From Nitrospina sp052156635 (GTDB taxonomy: Bacteria > Nitrospinota > Nitrospinia > Nitrospinales > Nitrospinaceae), in NCBI RefSeq assembly GCF_052156635.1, contig NZ_JBQKUO010000001.1, forward strand, positions 372,001 through 436,000: 64,000 bases of DNA. Direction: 5' to 3'. Positions 59,175 through 64,000 of this stretch are shown one piece after another (positions within the stretch are counted from its first letter, which is position 1; each line of letters opens with the position of its first letter). A program made the translations under genes and the position numbers. The notes beneath the pieces were generated by a model. The model was not told the origin of the DNA and did no database searches. It was given only the letters and a program-made list of their open reading frames with translations.

Positions 59175-61747
59175 AATCGGCGCAGTTGTCGTTTTCCCAG
59201 TTGTTGCGGCTGGCCCTGGCGGAGAGCCGCGGCGCCGGGAAGCGTTTCGTTTTCTTCGTCATCTGCCTCGCCATCGGCGTCGGCGCCATCATGACGATCA
59301 AGAGTTTCTCAAACATCCTCGAACAGGCCATCCAGCGCGAATCGAAAGCCCTGCTCGCCGCTGACATCGAGATCAAAAGCAGTTGGCCGCAAAGCCCCAA
59401 AGACCGCGCCTATCAAAAGGACACTTTGCCGCCGGGCACCGAATTTCTATTCATTAAGGAACTGCACGCCATGACGCGGTTCCCCGATCCCAAACGTGCG
59501 GGCCACCAGGCCAACCTGCTGGTCGAGTTGAAATCAGTTCCGGCCACCCCGCCCTTTTATCCTTTCTACGGCACGCTCGTCACCAATCCTTCGGGACCGC
59601 TTTCGGAGTTGCTCGCTGACCACGGTGCGCTGGTGGAGCCGAATTTCCTGGTGAAATCGCAATTGAAAGTGGGAGACCGGTTCCAACTGGGCGAGGTGGA
59701 AGCGCGCGTGGCGGCGGTGATCGAAGGCGAACCCGACCGCATCTCCCGCGCCTTCAGCATCGGCCCCCGCGTGATGGTGTCAAACGCAACGCTCGATCAG
59801 GCGAAACTCATCGCTCCGGGAAGCCGCGTGAAGAACAAGACCTTGGTTCATCTGCCGGAAGGCTTTCCACTGGAGAAGGGGGTCGCCCTGCTGGAGCGCG
59901 GACTTCAGGACAAGGCCGCCTCCATCCGCACCTATAAGGATATGGAATCGTCGCTCACCGGGGCCATCGACCGCATGAGCAAATACCTCGGCTCCGTCGG
60001 CGTCATCGCGCTCCTCATGGGGGGCATCGGCGTAGCCATGATCATCCGCACCTTCATGGCGCAGAAGATGGACACCATCGCCATCCTCAACTGCCTCGGC
60101 GCGACCTCACGCACGGTGCTTTACGTGTACCTCATACAGGCACTCCTGCTGGGCCTGACGGGAAGCCTGGCCGGCGTGGGTATCGGCTACGCCCTTCAGT
60201 ACAGCCTGCCGGGGAAAATGTCCGATCTGCTGAACCTGCAGGTGAGCCCCGGCTTTCACTGGGAGCCCGCAGTGCAGTCGCTTCTGCTGGGTTTGCTGAC
60301 AACCCTGCTGTTCACCGTATGGCCGCTCATCCGCGCGGTGCGGACGCGTCCTTTAAGACTGTTCCGCCACATTGCGGAGGAGGAAGAACTGTCGCGCGGC
60401 TCGCGCCGCCAGCGCTGGGCGATGGGGATCCTGTTTTCGCTCGGGCTGGTGGCCATCGTATTCTGGCAGGCGGAGTCCATCAAACGCGGCCTCGTGTTTC
60501 TTTCAATTCTCGCGGTCTCGACGCTTCTGCTCGCCGGCGTGGCGACGCTGTTTCTGAAAACGATCCGCAAACTGCCGCCGTCGCCGCTCATGACGCGGCG
60601 CTATGGCCTGGCCAACCTGTACCGCCCGAATAACCAGGCCGTGTCGATCATCACCGCGCTCGGCATGGGCATCATGCTGGTGCTGTCCATCCATCTCATC
60701 CAGATGGACATGATCGCCATGCTCAACAAGAACACCGAGAACAAACCGCCGAATTATTTTTTCATCGACATCCAGAAAAACCAGGTGGATGAGTACAAAC
60801 AGATCATCGACTCCTTCGGCGCGGAAGCGAAGCAGGAAACGACCCCGCTGGTGCGCTCGCGCCTGTTCAGCATCGATGGACACCGTGCCGACCAGTGGGA
60901 TTACACCAACCGCCACGCGGAGGAATGGTTCATCAACCGCGAGTTCGTGCTGACGTACCGGCTGAATGCGCCGCCCGACGGCAACGAGGTCATCAAGGGC
61001 GAGTGGTGGACGCCGGAGCAGGGGAAGCAGGCGCTGGTGTCGCTGGAGGAAGACGCGGCCCGGCGGCTGGACGCGCACATCGGCTCGGAACTGGTGATGG
61101 ACATCCAGGGCATTCATGTTTCCGCCACGGTGCACAACATCCGCCGCGTGGACTGGCGCAACATGCGCACCAACTTCTACATGGTGTTTTCGCCGGGGGC
61201 GCTGGAAGGCGCGCCGGTGACCTTTGTCAGCACGGTGTACATTCCGCGTGAGCAGGAACTGCAGTTGCAACAGGCGGTGGTCGATGCCCTGCCGAACGTC
61301 ACCGCACTGGGCACGCGCGACATCGTGGAGAGCATCGAAAACGTGGTCAACAAACTGCTGACGCTGGTGGACTTCATGTCCGCGTTCGCTATCGCTTCGG
61401 GCCTGTTTATCCTGTCGGGCGCGGTGGCGTCCACCAAGTTCCGCCGCCTGAAAGAAGCCGCCATCCTGAAAACGCTGGGCGCACGGCGGCGCATGGTGGC
61501 AGCGATCCTCGGTTACGAATACGGTACGCTGGGCGTGGTCGCGGCGGCGGTCGGCGTGCTCCTGTCCATCGGAACGTCGTGGGCGGTGATGGAATACATC
61601 GTCAAATCCGACTGGCACTTCCGAATGGGGCCACTGGGCTGGTCGTTCCTCGCGGCGTTCGTGCTGACCACCATCACGGGCATCCTGAGCAGTGTCGATG
61701 TGCTCCGCAACAAGCCCATCCACACGTTGAGACGCGTGGACGGATAG
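59171..61747 (+). CDS. FtsX-like ABC permease, YbbP type
   Basis: 858 residues. It has the large MacB/YbbP layout: an N-terminal membrane helix (about 25-45), a periplasmic domain, three helices near 280-400 (VGVIALLMGGIGVAMIIRTF; LLLGLTGSLAGVGIGYALQY), a middle membrane pair, a second periplasmic domain, and three C-terminal helices ending NKPIHTLRRVDG. FtsX core motifs occur twice (AILNCLGATSRTVLYVYLIQ; AILKTLGARRRMVAAILGYE). It pairs with the ATPase upstream. Confidence 0.93.
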   Translation: MKSAQLSFSQLLRLALAESRGAGKRFVFFVICLAIGVGAIMTIKSFSNILEQAIQRESKALLAADIEIKSSWPQSPKDRAYQKDTLPPGTEFLFIKELHAMTRFPDPKRAGHQANLLVELKSVPATPPFYPFYGTLVTNPSGPLSELLADHGALVEPNFLVKSQLKVGDRFQLGEVEARVAAVIEGEPDRISRAFSIGPRVMVSNATLDQAKLIAPGSRVKNKTLVHLPEGFPLEKGVALLERGLQDKAASIRTYKDMESSLTGAIDRMSKYLGSVGVIALLMGGIGVAMIIRTFMAQKMDTIAILNCLGATSRTVLYVYLIQALLLGLTGSLAGVGIGYALQYSLPGKMSDLLNLQVSPGFHWEPAVQSLLLGLLTTLLFTVWPLIRAVRTRPLRLFRHIAEEEELSRGSRRQRWAMGILFSLGLVAIVFWQAESIKRGLVFLSILAVSTLLLAGVATLFLKTIRKLPPSPLMTRRYGLANLYRPNNQAVSIITALGMGIMLVLSIHLIQMDMIAMLNKNTENKPPNYFFIDIQKNQVDEYKQIIDSFGAEAKQETTPLVRSRLFSIDGHRADQWDYTNRHAEEWFINREFVLTYRLNAPPDGNEVIKGEWWTPEQGKQALVSLEEDAARRLDAHIGSELVMDIQGIHVSATVHNIRRVDWRNMRTNFYMVFSPGALEGAPVTFVSTVYIPREQELQLQQAVVDALPNVTALGTRDIVESIENVVNKLLTLVDFMSAFAIASGLFILSGAVASTKFRRLKEAAILKTLGARRRMVAAILGYEYGTLGVVAAAVGVLLSIGTSWAVMEYIVKSDWHFRMGPLGWSFLAAFVLTTITGILSSVDVLRNKPIHTLRRVDG

Positions 61748-61751
61748 GACC

Positions 61752-62057
61752 TCACGGCAACTCCACGAAAACGTCGTCGCCTTCCACCGACACTTCGAAC
61801 GTGTTCACTTCCCCGCTCACGTTGTTCAAACATTCGCCGGTGGTGATATCGAACTGCCACCCGTGACTGGGGCAGATGACGGTTTTGCCGTCCAGCCTGC
61901 CGTATCCCAGGGACCCGCCCCGGTGCGGACAGAAATCCGCGGTCGCCCAGAATTGGCCGTCCACGTGGTAAACGGCGATGTCCTGTCCGTTCACTTCGTA
62001 TTTGTTGCCCTGGCCCTCGGCCAGGTCGCTGGTTTTGCAGACTTTATATTTGGCCAT
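61752..62057 (-). CDS. Rieske 2Fe-2S ferredoxin-like protein
   Basis: 101 residues with both Rieske cluster boxes: CPHRGGSLGYG and CPSHGWQFDITTGECL (CxH...CxxH). The size and the absence of a membrane anchor fit a soluble NirD/dioxygenase-ferredoxin-type electron carrier. No oxygenase or reductase partner gene is adjacent. It is convergent with the permease gene, with 4 bases between stops. Confidence 0.92.
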   Translation of the reverse strand: MAKYKVCKTSDLAEGQGNKYEVNGQDIAVYHVDGQFWATADFCPHRGGSLGYGRLDGKTVICPSHGWQFDITTGECLNNVSGEVNTFEVSVEGDDVFVELP

Positions 62058-62160
62058 GACGTACGTTCATCCCGTAAAGATGGGTTGGGTAATAGAAATT
62101 CCATTTGCATTTCTTCCGTATGATATACAATCCGGGGGGACCAATTGAAGAGGGGGTTGC

Positions 62161-62778
62161 ATGAAACCTGTACAATCAACAGGGCTGAAGCGGAGGGATT
62201 TCTTTAAAAACCGGTCGTGGCCTTTTTTTGCCGTGCTGTTTGCCGGAACCCTGGGCATGGCATCAGCCGACGCCGCCGATCCCAGTCATTACATTCAGGA
62301 CAAACCCTTCGAAGCGCCCCCATACGTGCCTCCCCCTCCCCCGCCACCCCAAACCCATTTCTCCGACAACGGTGACGGGACCCTCACCGACGCCAATGGG
62401 TTGATGTGGACGCAAAAGGACAGCTACGCCGATCTCGGCCACTGCGTCAACTGGCAGGATGCCTTCAAATACGTGCAAAGCCTCAAGACGGGCGGCCACG
62501 CCGACTGGCGCATGCCCACCATCCAGGAGTTGGCCACCATCTACGACGACACCAAGGAAAACGTGCTGGCGTGGGACAAGGATCCGACAAACCCGCTCCA
62601 CCTGGACAAAAAGTTTGCACCGGGCGCAGCGTACTGGTACTGGTCCAGCGAAAAGGAAGAGACGAAACTGACCGATTGTTGCGCCCGCTCCATGTACTTC
62701 CCACGCGGCCTGGTCAACGTGCGCCGGTTGTCGTTCTGCCAGAACGGCGGCGTCCGCGCGGTTCGCAACGCAGATTAG
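62161..62778 (+). CDS. Exported DUF1566 (Lcl C-terminal domain) protein
   Basis: 205 residues. The N-terminus has a twin-arginine-like KRRDFFKNRSWPFFAVLFAG followed by a hydrophobic core and a cleavage region near ADAAD. A proline run (PPYVPPPPPPPQ) leads to the DUF1566 domain: FSDNGDGTLTDANGLMWTQK, HADWRMPTIQELATIYD, YWYWSSEKEE and FCQNGGVRAVRN. The family is often found in secreted or surface proteins of unknown function. Its stop overlaps the convergent kinase gene by 4 bases. Confidence 0.88.
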   Translation: MKPVQSTGLKRRDFFKNRSWPFFAVLFAGTLGMASADAADPSHYIQDKPFEAPPYVPPPPPPPQTHFSDNGDGTLTDANGLMWTQKDSYADLGHCVNWQDAFKYVQSLKTGGHADWRMPTIQELATIYDDTKENVLAWDKDPTNPLHLDKKFAPGAAYWYWSSEKEETKLTDCCARSMYFPRGLVNVRRLSFCQNGGVRAVRNAD

Positions 62779-64000
62779 GTTTTCTCCACCGCGCGTCCGG
62801 CATCTCCCACCGGCAGGTGGATGTGGAACACACTGCCCTCGCCCACCTTGCTCTTCACGCTCACCTTTCCTCCGTGCGCCTGTGCAATGTGCTTGACGAT
62901 CGCCAGCCCCAGCCCGGTCCCACCCATCTGTCTGCTTCGGGCCTTGTCCACACGGTAAAACCGTTCGAACAGCCGCGGCAGGTGTTCGCTCTCGATGCCG
63001 CGTCCCTGGTCCTTCACCGACACCACCACCTGCTGGTGTGCGGCCGCGGCGGCCACACGGACCGTGGTGTCTTCCCCGCTGTACTTGATGGCGTTGTCCA
63101 CCAGGTTCACCACCGCCTGTTCCATGAGAGGTGGGTTGAGCGCCACCTTGAGTTCCGGATCGCAGTCGAGCTCGATGACGATGTTTTTCTCCAGGGCCCG
63201 CGCATTGCACTGCTGGATTGCGGTCTCCAGAAGCTGCCGCAGTCCCGTTTCCTTGATGACGATGCCTTCCCTTTCCGAATCCTGCTCGATGCGCGACAGG
63301 CTGAGCAGGTCGTCGATAATGGCATTCAGACGATCGGCCTGCCTGGCGACGATCTGTAAAAACCGATCGGCATTGTCCGGTTCGTTCAACGCGCCGCTGA
63401 GCAGCGTTTCCACGAAACCCTTGATGGATGTGATGGGCGTGCGCAACTCGTGCGACACATTGGCAACGAAATCGCGCCGCATGTTTTCCAGTCGGCGCAG
63501 GCGGGTGACGTCGTTGAGCACGATGACCGCGCCGATGGTGGTGTCGCCCGCATCCTTGAGCACCGTGCCCACCGCCTGCAAATACCATTCGTTGTCCGGC
63601 CGGTCGAGCACCAGGTCGCTTTCCACCGGCTCCCTGCTTTTGAGCGCTTTTCGAATGAACTGCTGAATCTGTGAATGGCGGAACACCTCCGGCACACTCC
63701 TCCCCTGCGCATCTTCCACCCGCACCTCCAGGAACTCCGCCGCCGACTGGTTGATGCTGATGATGGCCTCGTCGCTGTCCACGGCAATAACTCCCTCCAC
63801 CATGCTGGCGAGAATCGCCTCCTGTTCGTTGTGCTGGGCGGTGATGGTGCGGATGCGGTCGTCCAGCTGCGCCGCCATGGTGTTGAGGGCGTCAGCCAGG
63901 TTGTCGATGTCCTGCGGTCCTTCCACATGAATGCGCGAACGCAGGTCACCGCTGGCGAACCGTTCGGCGTGTTCCTTCATCGCGAGCAAAGGACGGCTGA
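62775..64000 (-). CDS. PhoR-like sensor histidine kinase, C-terminal part (partial)
   Basis: The gene runs off the right edge; about 407 residues are visible. The fragment begins inside a HAMP domain (SRPLLAMKEHAERFASGDL). It continues with a PAS domain (about 50-165, with GVIAVDSDEAIISINQSAAE), HisKA with His in FVANVSHELRTPITSIKGF, and HATPase_c (VNLVDNAIKYSG; VKDQGRGIESEHLPRLFERF; GGTGLGLAIVKHIAQAHGG). The domain order matches PhoR-type envelope kinases. The sensor and membrane part, and any response regulator, lie outside the window. Confidence 0.92.
   Translation of the reverse strand, partial: SRPLLAMKEHAERFASGDLRSRIHVEGPQDIDNLADALNTMAAQLDDRIRTITAQHNEQEAILASMVEGVIAVDSDEAIISINQSAAEFLEVRVEDAQGRSVPEVFRHSQIQQFIRKALKSREPVESDLVLDRPDNEWYLQAVGTVLKDAGDTTIGAVIVLNDVTRLRRLENMRRDFVANVSHELRTPITSIKGFVETLLSGALNEPDNADRFLQIVARQADRLNAIIDDLLSLSRIEQDSEREGIVIKETGLRQLLETAIQQCNARALEKNIVIELDCDPELKVALNPPLMEQAVVNLVDNAIKYSGEDTTVRVAAAAAHQQVVVSVKDQGRGIESEHLPRLFERFYRVDKARSRQMGGTGLGLAIVKHIAQAHGGKVSVKSKVGEGSVFHIHLPVGDAGRAVEKT

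Noticed and set aside
60503..61723. A 406-codon minus-strand frame opposite the ABC permease
   Set aside because: The translation is rich in His, Arg and Gln without domain features; the plus-strand permease is unambiguous.

Overview
This is a moderately GC-rich, gene-dense stretch of a Gram-negative bacterial chromosome. It encodes LPS glycosyltransferases with an O-antigen ligase, a lipoprotein-release-type ABC exporter next to a TesA-like esterase, sigma-54 flagellar control and an MSHA-type (type IV) pilus locus. Many adjacent genes overlap by ATGA or GTGA, as expected for tight operons. The mix (MSHA locus, sigma-54 flagellar genes, Anbu cluster, KamA, MopE-like secreted protein) would suit a Nitrospinota or deltaproteobacterial relative. 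That placement is inference from gene content, not a search result. No rRNA, tRNA, CRISPR array, transposase or integrase was recognised.

Layout. 1-6.8 kb: metabolic and redox genes (end of a YyaL/DUF255 protein, bioB, thioredoxin, a GGCT-like protein, DDAH, a secreted CrtC/AttH lipocalin-like protein, a YfcH-SRPBCC fusion, a tandem CDGSH protein). 6.8-10 kb: an LPS/O-antigen operon on the minus strand. 10-16 kb: an M20 hydrolase, a fused nicotinamidase-nicotinate phosphoribosyltransferase, and a minus-strand pair of c-di-GMP/HDOD signalling genes. 16.3-30.5 kb: a TPR protein, an FlrBC/NtrBC-like two-component pair, an AT-rich foreign-looking ORF with a cluster of palindromic repeats, then a sigma-54 promoter driving flgC-fliFGHIJ-motE. 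flgB and fliE are not in their usual places.

31-42 kb: a minus-strand MSHA-type pilus locus with prepilins mshC, D, O, P followed by mshI (a PilM-PilN fusion), J, K, L, M, N. The assembly ATPase, platform protein and major pilin are not in the window. 42-50 kb: a proteolysis/ligation cluster built around Anbu, the ancestral proteasome-like beta subunit. On the plus strand are a circularly permuted ATP-grasp protein, an alpha-E protein, Anbu, a transglutaminase and a free-standing Lon substrate-binding domain. Divergently transcribed are a second 481-residue protein, in which I recognise the same permuted ATP-grasp motifs, a glutaredoxin-like protein and a lysine 2,3-aminomutase. I consider this the most interesting system in the window.

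50-64 kb: a NarX/NarL-like two-component pair, a MopE-like secreted metal-binding-motif protein, a minus-strand unit of radical SAM protein, CDP-alcohol phosphatidyltransferase and lipoprotein, a TrpD2-like phosphoribosyltransferase, the tesA/ybbA/ybbP arrangement, a Rieske ferredoxin, a secreted DUF1566 protein, and the C-terminal part of a PhoR-like histidine kinase that runs off the end.
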